64,000 nt of DNA from Pyrenochaeta sp. MPI-SDFR-AT-0127 (GCA_020747015.1 JAGTJM010000037.1:248001-312000), one strand, 5' to 3'. Positions 33,738 through 44,949 are shown, counted from the stretch's first letter. The notes: generated from the sequence alone by a model not told the origin. Program-made: numbers and translations.

Positions 33738-34449
33738 TGGATTTTGGCTCTTGTCGGAAATCATCAACGCTTACCGTCATTCCTTGCTTGTTTTGGCCCA
33801 TGTCTTAAGCCGTTGAAAATCATGGTATGACAGCACGAGAAAAAGGCCAAGTGCTCATGGACTCATCATTATATATAATTAGGAGTTTCGACATGACTTA
33901 ATGAAGAAGGAATCTACTTAATACTGAGGAGTTTTGGGTTGACATGTGAGGTTAGCAGAAATCTGAAGTTTCTGCCGGGTTTGAAATAGAAGCCAGAGAT
34001 TGTGAATTTATCTGTGGCTTCACAAGATATAACCGAGGACCTATTAATATTCGACAAAGTGCAATACCAAAGGTGTCAAGCACCTAGACGCCTTCCATAC
34101 ACCCAATGGAAGGTTCGATGACTTGAGCTACTCAACAATTATAACTTGATAATTAAGGGGATACTGATTGATGTATTTTGATACCGTCCAACACCAGGGA
34201 TCGAATAATCAATGGTGCCTGAGATACGAGGGGATTCCGGTTGACACACGTCAATGACTGCGATACTCTAGTGAAAACGACGATCAAAATTTTATTACAG
34301 TTATGAATTTAAGAATAGAAAGCTTACAATTTTCGCGTTTGCACAAATAAAGTTTTTAAAAAGAACAAGGGACACGAGTTTAATTTTTTACCTCTAGACC
34401 GAAGTTCCCCCTCAGCCGAAACTTGGGTTTGTTTCTCACTAGAAGACAC
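33738..34449. other. intergenic, no gene seen
   Basis: AT-rich stretch between the carboxylesterase stop and the EthD promoter. No recognisable coding or RNA gene. Confidence 0.4.
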
Positions 34450-34456
34450 TATAAAA
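34450..34456 (+). promoter_or_regulatory. TATA box candidate of EthD gene
   Basis: TATAAAA, 189 bp upstream of the proposed start at 34645. Assigned by motif and position only. Confidence 0.35.
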
Positions 34457-34644
34457 GATACACATCCTACTGCTAGCTATCTCTACATCTTATGATCTAC
34501 CTTTCTTAGCACACAGTATACACTGTTCAGGAAAAAAGGAACTGGGTGTCATTTTTCAACCCTTTGCCAGGAACCCTCTATCATTATTTTGTGCTATCTA
34601 CAACGACACGCCGGAATTGAATAACTACAGCCGTCTGGTCAGCG

Positions 34645-35009
34645 ATGGCAGTCACTTATACAGTCCGTATCTACCTACCGTCCTACTTTTCATTCGCTGT
34701 CAACTTAACATTGTGGGCTTCTAGGTACTATACCCAAGAGGGTCCGTTTTTGATCCCGACTACTACGCCAACAAGCATATGCCAATGGCGAAGAAGCTTC
34801 TCCCTACAGAGGTGTTGAGTTATGAAGTGTACTCTTTTGGAGATGATGACCTGTATACCATCCAATGCGATATCGAGTTTGCTAGCGACGAGGCATATCA
34901 TGGCTGGAAGGACACCGAAGGCGGAAAGAAGTTGCTAGAGGATCTCAAGAACTTCAGCACAGAGGAGCCGGTAATCATGCGGAGGAACCATATGGTGTCG
35001 AGTTCGTAA
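34645..35009 (+). CDS. EthD-domain protein (dimeric alpha/beta barrel)
   Basis: Two exons, 34645-34662 (18 bp) and 34725-35009, give 100 residues, the usual length for the family. The join reads MAVTYT-VLYPRGSVFDPDYYANKHMP, which matches the EthD start: first strand, then a YY..KHMP motif. The donor (GTCCGT) is weak, so the first exon is less certain than the second. EthD proteins were first seen with ethyl tert-butyl ether breakdown and also act in fungal polyketide pathways, often as small cyclase- or decarboxylase-like or chaperone-like subunits. No signal peptide is visible, so it is probably cytosolic. It lies between the carboxylesterase and the lactonase. Confidence 0.8.
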
Positions 35010-36757
35010 ATTTTATGTGAAAGGGGGTAGCTAAGGACATAGACCCCCTCCTGTGTTCTACCTCATTATCGTTGGATCTCTCTTAGCTACAATCACACAG
35101 TCCCTTCGTTTTGCCGCGCATATTGTTTTGTTTTTGGGGTTTTCATCATCGAATACCGATAGAAGATAAGGAAAATTGTTCGCTATTCAGTGCTCTGCCA
35201 TCTCATTCATTTAGGCTTCCCAACTACGTAGTTACTAGTTTGGCTTTCTAAAGCCAACCCCACCGATCATTTGGGGAGAAGAATCATGGATGTGTCACGG
35301 CTGATGGCTCTAATTGCATACTTTCAAAGCTTAATGACCATAACACATCAAATGACATCCAGTGCAGAGCTCATTCTTACCTACTGTAAGTGTTTTGGTA
35401 TTTCTGACAGCACACCCGTCGTCCATACTATACCGCTGGTCTTCATGCATTATTCGATAAGATCAGCGACGTTTTCTTCGCTCGTACCATTTGACAGCTT
35501 TCGATTACGACGATGCATGTGCTCTGCGCTAAGCTTCTCCGAATAGGGGATTGTTGTTCTACGCCTCCCTTCCGCCGTGATGAGCATGCTGATGACAAAT
35601 GAAAAATGAAAGGCAATACTCCCGTATTTCTATACGTGCCGTGTCTCATAGCTTCTGTCTTACTTTAAAAACCTTTCGTTTGTTCAGGCTTTCTAAACTC
35701 TATTCTACCGACTTGGCGTTTTGTGTAATCGTTGAGTAGGCCTTTGCTTAGCCTGTCCGAGCGTCGCAAGTGGGGACGGCGCCACCCGTGCTCTGCCCCA
35801 CCACTCTTGCCTGTTTTGGGTAAGTGCTGACTTTTGTAAACGGACAACGGAGATCGCAGGGTATGAGACGGCTCAAGCCGGGCCCACTTTGCCTTTACAA
35901 CCTCGCATTCGCTTTCTTATCTCGACGTCGTCAATTGTCGATGTACTTTTCACCCTTACCTTGTTGTTAATATGGCGCCTCAGAAAGTCAGTCCTTGTTT
36001 CTGCATGGGGCGCGAATATTGGCGCATTAGCTGTTGTTGTTGCTACTACTCCTATACGAATTGCAATGAATAGCATGCTTCACACTACCTTATCACGGCC
36101 AGCTACACGCATCTGGTTGAGTACACGTCCCAGATTCATGCTGTTGTGCGTCTTTGGGGGACCTTTTCATGGTTACACCAATCTATTCCTCTCAACTATC
36201 GTCCCATTTGGGAGCTAGGATTGTGTGAGTTGTAATCTTCTCGAGTCCTAGCTGGTATCACGTGACCGGAATAAATCCGTGGACAGGGGGCTCAAGGAGA
36301 TCAACAACGTGAAACTCTTCACAAAGTGCCGTTACCAAAGATGATTTACAGCTTAATACAGGGTTACCTTGCGCACTGGCACGCACACGACTCGCACTGC
36401 CTTCGGCTTCGCTAAACTTCCTCGTTGCCAATAAAAAGTGACAAATTGTAACCAAGAGAAGTTGCTAATATCCTATCTCCACTTCGGACTTTACGGTCGT
36501 AGTAAAACTAGACCCCGTCTCGGTGATTAGATTCAATCTTGCTACAGAATTAAGATTGCAATTTGTCTCATATCCGCGAATAGATTTGTGATAGTCTTGG
36601 CTCTTGATAATGTTCTAAGACGCGGTAGGAGAGCACATACTTCCGCTGTGGCTTTAAAACTATCCGTATATCAATACATTTCTTTACTGTCAGGACTAGT
36701 ACTGATACCTTTAGTGAAGCTGCAAGCGTATCAACTGGTATTTAACCGATTATAAAA
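35010..36757. other. 1.7 kb without a recognised gene
   Basis: Frames at 35271-35546, 35889-36218 and 36258-36455 lack domain resemblance or splice support. The 35889 frame has one hydrophobic stretch but no family match that I can name. Confidence 0.35.
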
Positions 36758-37781
36758 ATGTTGAACGCATCTCTTCTACTGCCTCTGTTCTCATTCGTTA
36801 TTCTCTCTTCTTGCTCAGTAATTCAGTCTCACCAAATGTCATCTCTTGATAGCTTGATTCAAGCTCCAAATGTAAGTAGAATTCTCTTTACCTTGTGGAA
36901 CTCTGATACTAACTTTTATTCAGGGCACTAAGCTATGGGTACGAGATTTATATTCTGCGCAAGTTATTTCAAGCTGATTTGGATGAAGCTTCTTGACTTA
37001 GGTTATATAGATCTTACTGAGCCTTTCCTGCTTCGATACGTTAGTTGTCCTCTTGTCTTTGTAACTATATGTATGCTTACTCATCATTTAGGCCCTTAGC
37101 AATGCTTCACGCGAACTCGTCTTCATTTCTGCCTTGATCGAGCACCCATCCGCTGGCCTCATTCTCTTCGACACCGGCAGCTCAAGAGCCGATAAACACC
37201 TCCAGAAGAATTATGATCCTTCTCAAGAACTGGATGCCGCCATTGCTTCCACAGGCAACTCTATCACAGACGTCCGCACTGTTGTTGTAAGCCACATGCA
37301 CGCCGACCACGCGGGAGGTCTCGACCACTTCCGCAACAACACTGATGTTGAAATATACATCCACGAAACGGAACTCAAACACGCATTCCATGCTGCAGCC
37401 ACCACGAACGACATGGTTGACGTATACAATCCTGCATATCACACCTTTGACCTCAATTGGCGCACCTTTGCGGGCGACAAGTTCGAACTCGCGCAGGGAA
37501 TTACGTTGCATCACGCACCAGGCCACACCCCAGGGCTTTCTGTGATGCAAGTAAACCTCCAAGACTCGGGAACATGGATCTTTACCAGCGATCAGTACCA
37601 CGTGCATGAGAACTTTGAAGAAAATAGGCCACAAGGATACTTGTTGCGAGATGATGAAGCGTGGAAGAGGAGTAACCAGATGATTCATGGTTTGCAGAAA
37701 AGGACGGGTGCGAATCTGGTGTTTGGGCACGACAAAGGGGTTTTTAATGGCTACTTTAACTCCCAGGTACCCTATGCCTAA
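36758..37781 (+). CDS. metallo-beta-lactamase-fold hydrolase, lactonase-like
   Basis: Proposed exons 36758-36871, 36924-36938 (15 bp), 36989-37039 and 37092-37781 give 289 residues. Joins read QAPN-GTKLW-LLDLGYIDLTEPFLLRY-ALSNASRELVFISALIEHP. Only the last exon is certain; the third acceptor could lie 15 bp upstream. The metal motif SHMHADHAGG supplies His-x-His-x-Asp-His; further ligands are the His in HAPGHTPG, the Asp in TSDQYH and the His in FGHDKG. This matches AHL-lactonase-like hydrolases, which open lactones, and fungal MBL enzymes in detoxification clusters. The N-terminus (LLLPLFSFVILSSCSVIQS) is hydrophobic and may be a signal peptide, so the enzyme may be secreted. Confidence 0.8.
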
Positions 37782-38101
37782 GCATAACCGATATAGTTAC
37801 TTATCATCTATACATCGCTAGAATAATATTGTGCGGTCTATAAGCTACAGATTATATTCAGTCCTTTTATTTGGCTTTTTATTGCTCAGTGTATTAAAAT
37901 ACTGTGATTAGATGCATATATGCTATAATATCATTTAGTGATAAGACGAACATTAAAAGAAAAGAAATATATACTTAGAAAAATTTAGTTACTACACTAG
38001 AGAAAGTGGGGGATAATTTAACTATATTCTCTCTTATATATATTCTTATATAGTCTATAAAATCTACAATATAGTATAGTGTTACTTGGCCGCTTCTATA
38101 T
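37782..38101. other. intergenic, strongly AT-rich
   Basis: 320 bp between convergent genes, rich in TATA and AATA tracts; no gene. It is probably 3' UTR and terminator sequence for both. Confidence 0.45.
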
Positions 38102-39010
38102 CTAGAGATTGAGGTGATTGTTGAAGAACTCTGTGATAGTAGCTAAAGCGGGACCCACGTATTGTTCCCGGTCGTAGAAGTCCATATGTCGACCGCCTGG
38201 CACAAGAATTTTTGTAGCATTAGGGTTGTTACTCTCGATCTTGTTATAAATCTTGTCTGTCTGCCACCTGCTGTCGGCGTCCTCTCCGGCTATGAGCAGT
38301 GTAGGCTGGGTGAGATATTGGTCTGCAAACTGCCAGGCATCGAAACGCACGAGTAATGGAGTGGATGCGCCGGCCATAACATTTTGAGAAGTGTTAAAGT
38401 AGCCTCGAGGCGTGCGGTAATAGTCCCACGCGTCCACAAGATCTGGTGGGGTGTCCTCTGCGGGTGTTGGAAGAAATGGGACCAAAGTGGCATTTCCTCC
38501 CGTAGCAGTACCCTGAAGCCGTTGCGCGGCATCTTCAATTACAGCCATAACGTCGGTATGATTCAAAGTGTTCAACCAGCCTTGTCGAGTGGAGTCGCCT
38601 ATGTTGACAAGACTGACTGCCGCCACTGCCTTGATACGGTGGTCTGTGGTAGCAGCGGCAATTCCGTACCCGCCGCCCGCGCAGATTCCTACAACAACAA
38701 TGGCGTCAGGGTTGACATAGTCGAGTCCTTGGAGATAGTCTACTACGGCAGATACATCGGACACCCTAGAATCAGGGTCTTCTAAGAATCGAGGTAAACC
38801 CTCCGAGGAGCCCTGGTACAACGCATCAAAGGCGACTGATACGTAGCCCTGTTGGGAGAATCGTTCGGCGTATACATTTGCGACTTGTTCTTTAACACCG
38901 CCACCGGGGTGGACGACGATGAGACCTGGAGATCTGGCTGAGACAGACTCAGGCCTATGGAGGATACCAGCAAGGTGGAGACTTCCCTTGAGGATTTTGA
39001 TGAGCGACAT
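38102..39010 (-). CDS. alpha/beta hydrolase, dienelactone-hydrolase-related (paralogue 1)
   Basis: Single exon, 302 residues, starting MSLIKILKGSLHLAGIL with no signal peptide, so probably cytosolic. The nucleophile elbow is GICAGGGYG, with Cys in place of Ser, as in dienelactone hydrolases and the YcjY-type group. The HPGGGVKEQ and FDALYQGSSEGLPRF blocks are characteristic; the Asp is likely in IAGEDADS and the His in GGRHMDFYD. The paralogue at 41762-42805 shares the same order of motifs. Members are poorly characterised, with ester or lactone cleavage likely. The start lies about 100 bp from a TATATAAG box on its strand. Confidence 0.85.
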   Translation of the reverse strand: MSLIKILKGSLHLAGILHRPESVSARSPGLIVVHPGGGVKEQVANVYAERFSQQGYVSVAFDALYQGSSEGLPRFLEDPDSRVSDVSAVVDYLQGLDYVNPDAIVVVGICAGGGYGIAAATTDHRIKAVAAVSLVNIGDSTRQGWLNTLNHTDVMAVIEDAAQRLQGTATGGNATLVPFLPTPAEDTPPDLVDAWDYYRTPRGYFNTSQNVMAGASTPLLVRFDAWQFADQYLTQPTLLIAGEDADSRWQTDKIYNKIESNNPNATKILVPGGRHMDFYDREQYVGPALATITEFFNNHLNL

Positions 39011-40631
39011 GTTTTTGGTTCAACGATTCGGTTTCTGATAAAGAAGAGGTGAATAATGTATTCAGTCTAATGGTAGTAGCTAAAGATTTGATTGAAGGCT
39101 CACGGGCTTATATAGATCCTGTTTATGGTCAGCCAAATATACGCATAGGATAATTGATGACTTAGGTATGATATCATCTCTGCACGAAGACCATTCCCTG
39201 TGTTCAAGGATCGGGACGCGCAACACAATATCACGAACTTCTTGGCTCCCGTTAATACCTCAACGTGAGGTGCTCGTAAATATTGCCAAGGTGCACCAAA
39301 TTGTTGCACGTCACTGCAGCCTTGGCAGATTTGGCCTTCGGTGACTTTGAGGGTTAGACAGTCGTATGATCAGTTAACAAGGGTAGCACCATGTAGATTC
39401 GCATTGCTTTAAGCTCTTTGCGCTTCACAAATGCACAAATATATCGTAAACGATTATGTGACGCTCTACCGCCTGGCGAGAAAAGTCTGAAATTCTGCTC
39501 CGACCGTTGTGCTCCGTCAGTACTTGGCTACGGCTGATTTAGTCACCTCATTTAGCAATATTGTGAAGTTTGTATTGTGCTAGGTATAGAGAAAGGAGAT
39601 TGTATCGTAATTCCGTGTGCTTGTGGGCTGAGTCAAGCCAAGTGGCGTTCTCTTAACGCCGTTGGTCGACCCACCGCTTTAATACACCCCTTAGTTCCAC
39701 TAACGCTGCGGCGGTCGATCAGAACTAACTTTCGAATTTCCCCGCTCAAGCTACCTCGAAATGAGTTGCGTACCACGTATGTTTTCAACCTCGCTCAATC
39801 GGTGCTCACGTAAATTACCGGGTGAGTCCGCGCTCCATCCGGACGGTACCCGTGGTTAGGTAAGTCTGCCCTACAGAAGAGCATGTGATAGCCACTACTA
39901 ACGTGCGAGATGCATTGCAGAAATTGAGAGACGATTCTGTCTTTATAATCTGGTGTTGTCAAGCTACTCTGCAATGAAATGGTGTCTGTTACTGAAATAG
40001 GCTACTTTGTTGAGGCGAAGCGCAATCTCACAGTCATTATATTGACAAGTGAGGCTGTCAAGTAAGAATATCCCTACAGTGACTTTATAGAGAGTTCTAG
40101 GTAGACCTGGGACATATTTCCAAACGAGTGAGAGGAGGGTGTGCTTTGGGTATGACCAAGGACGTAATGCTCCTGAAGCCCTCCGTGAGCAACCGATAGC
40201 CCTTAATCAATGCTAGCTTGATTGAGTGATCACAGTGATTATATTAATTGGTATACGGAATCGTTGTGGCCCTTTGCGCCTGAATCGTTAGCTCACGATT
40301 CGTAGTGGTCCATTGCTCCCCTAGTCGTCCGTGTGTCTTGTTGGTCCCTTCCCTGAACCTGGTTGCTTGGCCTTGTTTCCGGCACTTCTAGCGGGGTTTA
40401 TGCTCAACCTTACACGCTTGCTAGCTTAGATGCTGACAAACAGGGCTTGCGCATCGTATGGGGCTGTGTCTTCGGGCACGGGAAGAAAGATAGACGGTCA
40501 GAGCCGTTCTTACTTTCACAGGTTGGGCGAACAAAATGACCAGCTCATTTAAAAAAAACTCTATAAATCCATTGAATACCTGCTACATACCGAGATGGCC
40601 ACACGACTTGTCTTTATCTCCCCTAGCCAAA
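39011..40631. promoter_or_regulatory. 1.6 kb divergent intergenic region
   Basis: Runs between the reverse-strand hydrolase and the SnoaL-like gene. No gene recognised. It contains TATATAAG on the reverse strand at 39107-39114, 97 bp from the hydrolase start, and a CGG-N3-CCG element at 39844-39852. Confidence 0.4.
40562..40568 (+). promoter_or_regulatory. TATA box candidate of SnoaL-like gene
   Basis: TATAAAT, 64 bp upstream of the start at 40632. Confidence 0.4.
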
Positions 40632-41337
40632 ATGAATAATGCTACTCGTCTCCTATCGTTCATTCTTGTCCTTGGTGTTACCCACGCGATCTCCATGGTA
40701 GACTACGCGCCAGATTGCGACGTTGATCCGGATTTCGGATTTTGGTACTCTGAGTAAGTTAAAACAATACTCAATGTTATTAATGGAGCTTAAAGTTTGT
40801 AATGAGCAGGTTACTGAGGAACAATGAGAATGCTACCTCGACATCCGAATACACCAATTTCTTTGCTCCTAATGGGAGTTTGATTGTCTTGGGAGATGTG
40901 GCTACGGGGCCAGAGGCTATCCTAAGATCTAGGGCGGCTATGTTGCCCCTTGATGGTTCCATTCAATGGAATGTAGGTTCATTCACGTATACAAACAAGC
41001 ATGGAGTATGTAGATTGACATTCGCATAGCACTTCCCTAATACGACAAGCGTTTCCGCTGAGTCGTCGACGGAGAAGTCTTTTCAGGTATCTGGGGTCTT
41101 GCAAACAGTCACCACTGCCGATGGAAATTGTTCCACAATTTAGTAAGTTTCCTCGCTTCATGCATACGCACAAAGCCGTTATTTTCGAGACACATTGCTA
41201 ATCTAATGTATAGCTTCCAGACACTGTTCACTGTAGCAAAGACTAAGAATACCGCAAACCTTATTCCACAAAGTGGCAGTCTTCTGGTCTATGATGGATA
41301 CTCTATCAACGCTTCTGATGCGCCATGTACGAAGTAG
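40632..41337 (+). CDS. secreted NTF2/SnoaL-like protein
   Basis: Four exons: 40632-40753, 40810-40972, 41030-41142 and 41214-41337, 173 residues; introns 56, 57 and 71 bp, GT-AG. Joins give FWYSE-LLRNNENA, IQWN-HFPNTTSVS and NCSTI-YFQTLFTVAK. The family text LIVLGDVATGPEAIL, HFPNTTSV, GVLQTVT and LVYDGYSIN places it in a fungal secreted group related to NTF2/SnoaL folds. The leader MNNATRLLSFILVLGVTHAIS is a signal peptide, and N-glycosylation sites are frequent. SnoaL-fold proteins include polyketide cyclases and hydrolases, but the activity of this group is unknown to me. It sits between the two hydrolase paralogues. Confidence 0.82.
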
Positions 41338-41761
41338 TCTAGATAAATTGAGAGAGAATAGATCTTGGTTACCACTAATGGAACATCGCGTCACACGCGT
41401 AGTAATAATGCGTAAGGCCATTTTAGGAGGAATTGTAGATCATCTATGTTCAGCTACGTGTACTTAATCGCAAACATGTAGCTAATAGATCCAATGGATT
41501 ACACTATCATGTCCGGAGCAGGGAATAGTCTGGCACAACGTTTACAGCTTCTAGCTTGATAACATTGTGATGAAGGACATATAGGCATTAAATCTAAAAC
41601 TCTTTCTCCCCCATATTTGGTACTCCGCAGCTTCTTCGAAACTATCTAAGCTAATAGAATGAGCGAATTCACTAAGGTATGTTGACAAAGCAAAGTAATG
41701 GCAAGAAACGGATTCTAGTTACTGTCCTTCCAATACCACACTTACGCTCCTTTCCTAAACA
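41338..41761. other. intergenic, no gene seen
   Basis: About 420 bp between convergent genes. Nothing recognised. Confidence 0.4.
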
Positions 41762-42805
41762 CTAGTTATGACAGGCACATCTCTTCTGCCTTGTACTCAT
41801 ATTCGAAGATCGCAGGTTCTCCGTAAAAAAATCGACCAACTTCGGAACACTGTGGTCGGTATGGTCGTAAAGGTCGATGTGTGTCAAGTCAGGGATGATG
41901 TACAACTCCTTCGGCTCTTCGGCCGCTTCAATGGCGCGCTCGCTGAAATACAGCGTATCAGAGTCTCCACCGGCAATCATAAGCAACGGTCTGGGCGAGA
42001 TGAGTTGGATGAATGTGTAGGAGCGGTAAGTCGCCAGCAGGTCGATGCTTCGCCACAGGTTCAGGTTGGGTGAGGTGGCGACCTGGCCACGAGGCGTCCG
42101 ATAGTAGCTGTAAGCTTCTTGGTAAAAGATCGGCAAGTTGGGTGTGACATCGGCCGGAGTGTGAGGTACTATGTGGGTCTGATTTGGTGCCACTCCAAGG
42201 GCTTCGGCGGTACGGTGACGACCTGCTTCCTCTAGTCGCTCGTTCAGCGTAGGCAAAATCGGGCCACCATAGCTGCCAAACCCTTCAGCGTTCAGAGTTC
42301 CCATGTCAACGGCGCTGACCGTGGCCACGGCCTTAATTCGTTTATCCGTTTGGGCAGCGAAGGGAACATAGCCCCCCGAAGCGCAAACGCCTAAGGCGCC
42401 AATGTTGTCGGCATCAACAATGTCCAGCGTAGAAAGATAAGACACGGCGTTCCTGATATCGTTCGCGCGCTGGTAGGGATCCTCAAGAAAACGGGGAAGC
42501 CCTCCGCTCTCGCCTTGGTAGGCCGCATCGAATGCCAGGGTGATAAAGCCACTCTGCTCTGCGATCTCGCGGGCATACTGGCCGGCAGTTTGTTCTTTAA
42601 CCCCTCCACGTGGGTGTCCAACCACGATAGCTGGCCGTTTGGCCGTTGTAGAGTTCGTTGGAGGGACATAAAGATGGCCTGCAAGAGAGATTCCATCACT
42701 CCCAAAATGGACCCATTCGGGCTCCAGAGTAGCCACAGTAAGGTTTGAAAGGGTAGTGATTGCAATAAAAAGTACAATTGTCCTGATTGAGCTTTGAGAA
42801 GACAT
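41762..42805 (-). CDS. alpha/beta hydrolase, dienelactone-hydrolase-related (paralogue 2, secreted)
   Basis: Single exon. The frame opens at 42895, but the ATG at 42805 starts a signal peptide (MSSQSSIRTIVLFIAITTLS), so I choose it, giving 347 residues. The elbow is GVCASGGYV with Cys as the nucleophile, HPRGGVKEQ and FDAAYQGESGGLPRF match paralogue 1 at 38102-39010, and the Asp and His lie in IAGGDSDT and DLTHIDLYD. Unlike paralogue 1, it has a signal peptide, so the pair may act outside and inside the cell on related substrates. It is divergent from the aldo-keto reductase gene with 538 bp between the starts. Confidence 0.85.
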   Translation of the reverse strand: MSSQSSIRTIVLFIAITTLSNLTVATLEPEWVHFGSDGISLAGHLYVPPTNSTTAKRPAIVVGHPRGGVKEQTAGQYAREIAEQSGFITLAFDAAYQGESGGLPRFLEDPYQRANDIRNAVSYLSTLDIVDADNIGALGVCASGGYVPFAAQTDKRIKAVATVSAVDMGTLNAEGFGSYGGPILPTLNERLEEAGRHRTAEALGVAPNQTHIVPHTPADVTPNLPIFYQEAYSYYRTPRGQVATSPNLNLWRSIDLLATYRSYTFIQLISPRPLLMIAGGDSDTLYFSERAIEAAEEPKELYIIPDLTHIDLYDHTDHSVPKLVDFFTENLRSSNMSTRQKRCACHN

Positions 42806-43343
42806 AACGATTGGTTTAAGATGATGCGTAGGCGATGCCGGTGTTTGCAGATCAATAACTGGTTGGTTTGATGGGAGAAGAGAAAGCCAGGCCAACAGAC
42901 TCTATATTCATACTTCTCTCAAAGACGCGCCATATTCACTACTAACATGGGGTATATTGTAGCGCACAAAGCCAAGGAGCTCCGCCCAATATAACACACG
43001 TAAGTTCGGCCTTATTGAAGGGGTGAAGGCCACCACGCCTGACAGGGACCCCATGCATGTGCCAAGTGATCGATTTTATGCTAGTATTGGGAAGGTCGAG
43101 TGCCAAAGCATTGACGTGGCTATGGCGGATATTACGGCGTTTGCGAAAAGCCGGCATGTAACATAACGGTGACACCGGACAAGCATTTGTAGTGGGACAC
43201 GCCGATTAAAGTCAACATAACTCGCGCCTTCCGTGACGTAAGAATATCTAGCCGTAAATAGCCTCGAGAATCCTCAAATATTAAACATCTAGGGGGCAAT
43301 ACAATTACTTTCCTCATAATCAAACGCTACGTAAAGCTACAAC
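42806..43343. promoter_or_regulatory. divergent promoter of hydrolase and aldo-keto reductase
   Basis: 538 bp between the two start codons. Contains the inverted repeat CGGTGACACCG at 43168-43178, that is CGG-N5-CCG, a plausible Zn2Cys6 dimer site. Confidence 0.45.
43168..43178. promoter_or_regulatory. CGG-N5-CCG inverted repeat
   Basis: CGGTG-A-CACCG is a perfect inverted repeat around one base, the geometry used by many Zn2Cys6 regulators. It lies 166 bp before the aldo-keto reductase start. A site this short occurs by chance every few kilobases. Confidence 0.35.
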
Positions 43344-44419
43344 ATGAACGCCCAGAGAGTCAGAAACATCAAGGTTGTCCTTGGCACTATGACGGTTGGC
43401 AAGGCAGGTCAGTTTGATACATACTCGTGGCCTTTTCGCTGAAAATCTTATGTCTTTATGTAGGCAATGAAGGGGTTCGTGTCACTACGCTCGCGAACAC
43501 CTCTGGGCTCTTAGACATTTTCCAGAGACATGGCCATGTCGAAGTCGATACTGCTCGAGTATACGGCAATGGCTCGAGTGAGGAGCTTCTTGGGGCTATC
43601 GGATGGCAACATCGTGGTCTCCAAATGGCGACCAAACTCTACCCTACTTCTCGCGTAGACCTCAAGTGGATGTCCCGCGAAGAATTCACCCATTCACCTG
43701 TCAGCTTGCGAGAAGGTCTCATGACTAGTCTCGTGGCCCTGAAAGCAGAGAAGATAGACCTATTCTATTTACATGGTCCAGATCGGAAGACTCCATTTAG
43801 GGAAACTCTCGGCGAAATCAACAAGCTTCACCAGCAAGGCCACTTTGAACGATTTGGGATTAGCAACTTTCACTCATGGGAGGTCGCGGAGATCTGTGAG
43901 ATCTGCAAGGCAAACAATTGGATTATGCCAAGCGTGTACCAAGGCCTCTACAACGCATATTACCGTGTAGTAGAGGACGAGCTTATCTCATGCCTTCGGC
44001 ATTACAATGTCTCTCTGTATGTCTACAACCCACTGGCTGGTGGCCTTCTTACTGGTCGCTATTACCGGGAACAGGATACGTTTCAAAAGGGGGAGCGCTT
44101 TGATCCGAGCACAACGCAAGGTAAATTTCATCGAAACCGCTACTGGAACGATGTGAACTTCGCTGCAGCCGAAATATTGACAGATACCGTTTCCAAGCTT
44201 GGGATTTCAGCGTCAGAGGCTGCTCTTAGGTGGCTGGCACATCATTCAGCGTTGGAGAAAGACAGAGGTGACGCTGTTGTTGTGGGGGCAAGTAGCCAGG
44301 CGCACCTAGAAGAAAATCTAGCTGCTCTGGAAAAAGGGCCATTGCCAATTGATGTTTTGGAAGCGTTGGACGCTGGATGGGCTAAGATCAGACCTCTGCC
44401 TTTAAAATTTTGGCACTAA
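43344..44419 (+). CDS. aldo-keto reductase, AKR7/aflatoxin-aldehyde-reductase-like
   Basis: Two exons, 43344-43407 and 43464-44419, 339 residues, with a 56-bp intron. The join reads GKAGNEGVRVTTLANTSG. The catalytic tetrad is visible: Asp and Tyr in VDTARVYGNG, Lys in MATKLYP and His in FYLHGPD. The C-terminal VVVGASSQAHLEENL block binds the NADP phosphate. The family (AKR7) reduces aldehydes and dialdehydes, including toxic dialdehyde forms of fungal metabolites. In this run it may reduce an aldehyde released by the hydrolases, which is inference. No signal peptide; probably cytosolic. Confidence 0.9.
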
Positions 44420-44949
44420 CTTTGTAATTATCAAGCCGTGGCCTTGTTGGCGCCAATTTCATAAAAAGGATTTCTTCCTGCGTTCATGTGTTGTTTGCTC
44501 ACCACCGTTGTCTTGATGATCCTTCTGTACCGTCTGGAAGAAAAGTATTGGTATCACTGACTATATACTTGACAGTATTGGATTCAGCTAAATGAGACAC
44601 TTGAAAGAAAAAAAAAACTCGCTTTTTGACCCTACCTATCTATAGAGGAACAAATAGCCAGGCTTCATATAGACCTGACTCTCAGGAGAGAAGGCAACCA
44701 TGGACCATCTAGAATATGTGTCAGCGAACGGTTCCACAACAACATCTATTATAGGTGGTTCTGTAACATCATATTTTATCAGTGTGTGGCCTGGGTTTCC
44801 GGGCATTCCAGGTATGGAAATATTGTTACTATACCAGCCGCTTCTCGTTGTGTGCACAAACCTTGCTGTTATACGCAACGGTACTCTTTCGTAATAGCTA
44901 GGCTACCAATCTGTATTGATAAATATTTTGTAGGAGTAAGAGAATCAGG
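44420..44949. other. no supported gene
   Basis: 3' flank of the aldo-keto reductase. The reverse frame 44636-44878 has no recognised motif, though it may be the distal end of the transposase relic. Confidence 0.35.

Noticed and set aside
35889..36218. 109-codon forward frame with a hydrophobic stretch
   Set aside because: Possible membrane protein, but no family resemblance and a competing reverse frame; too weak to call.
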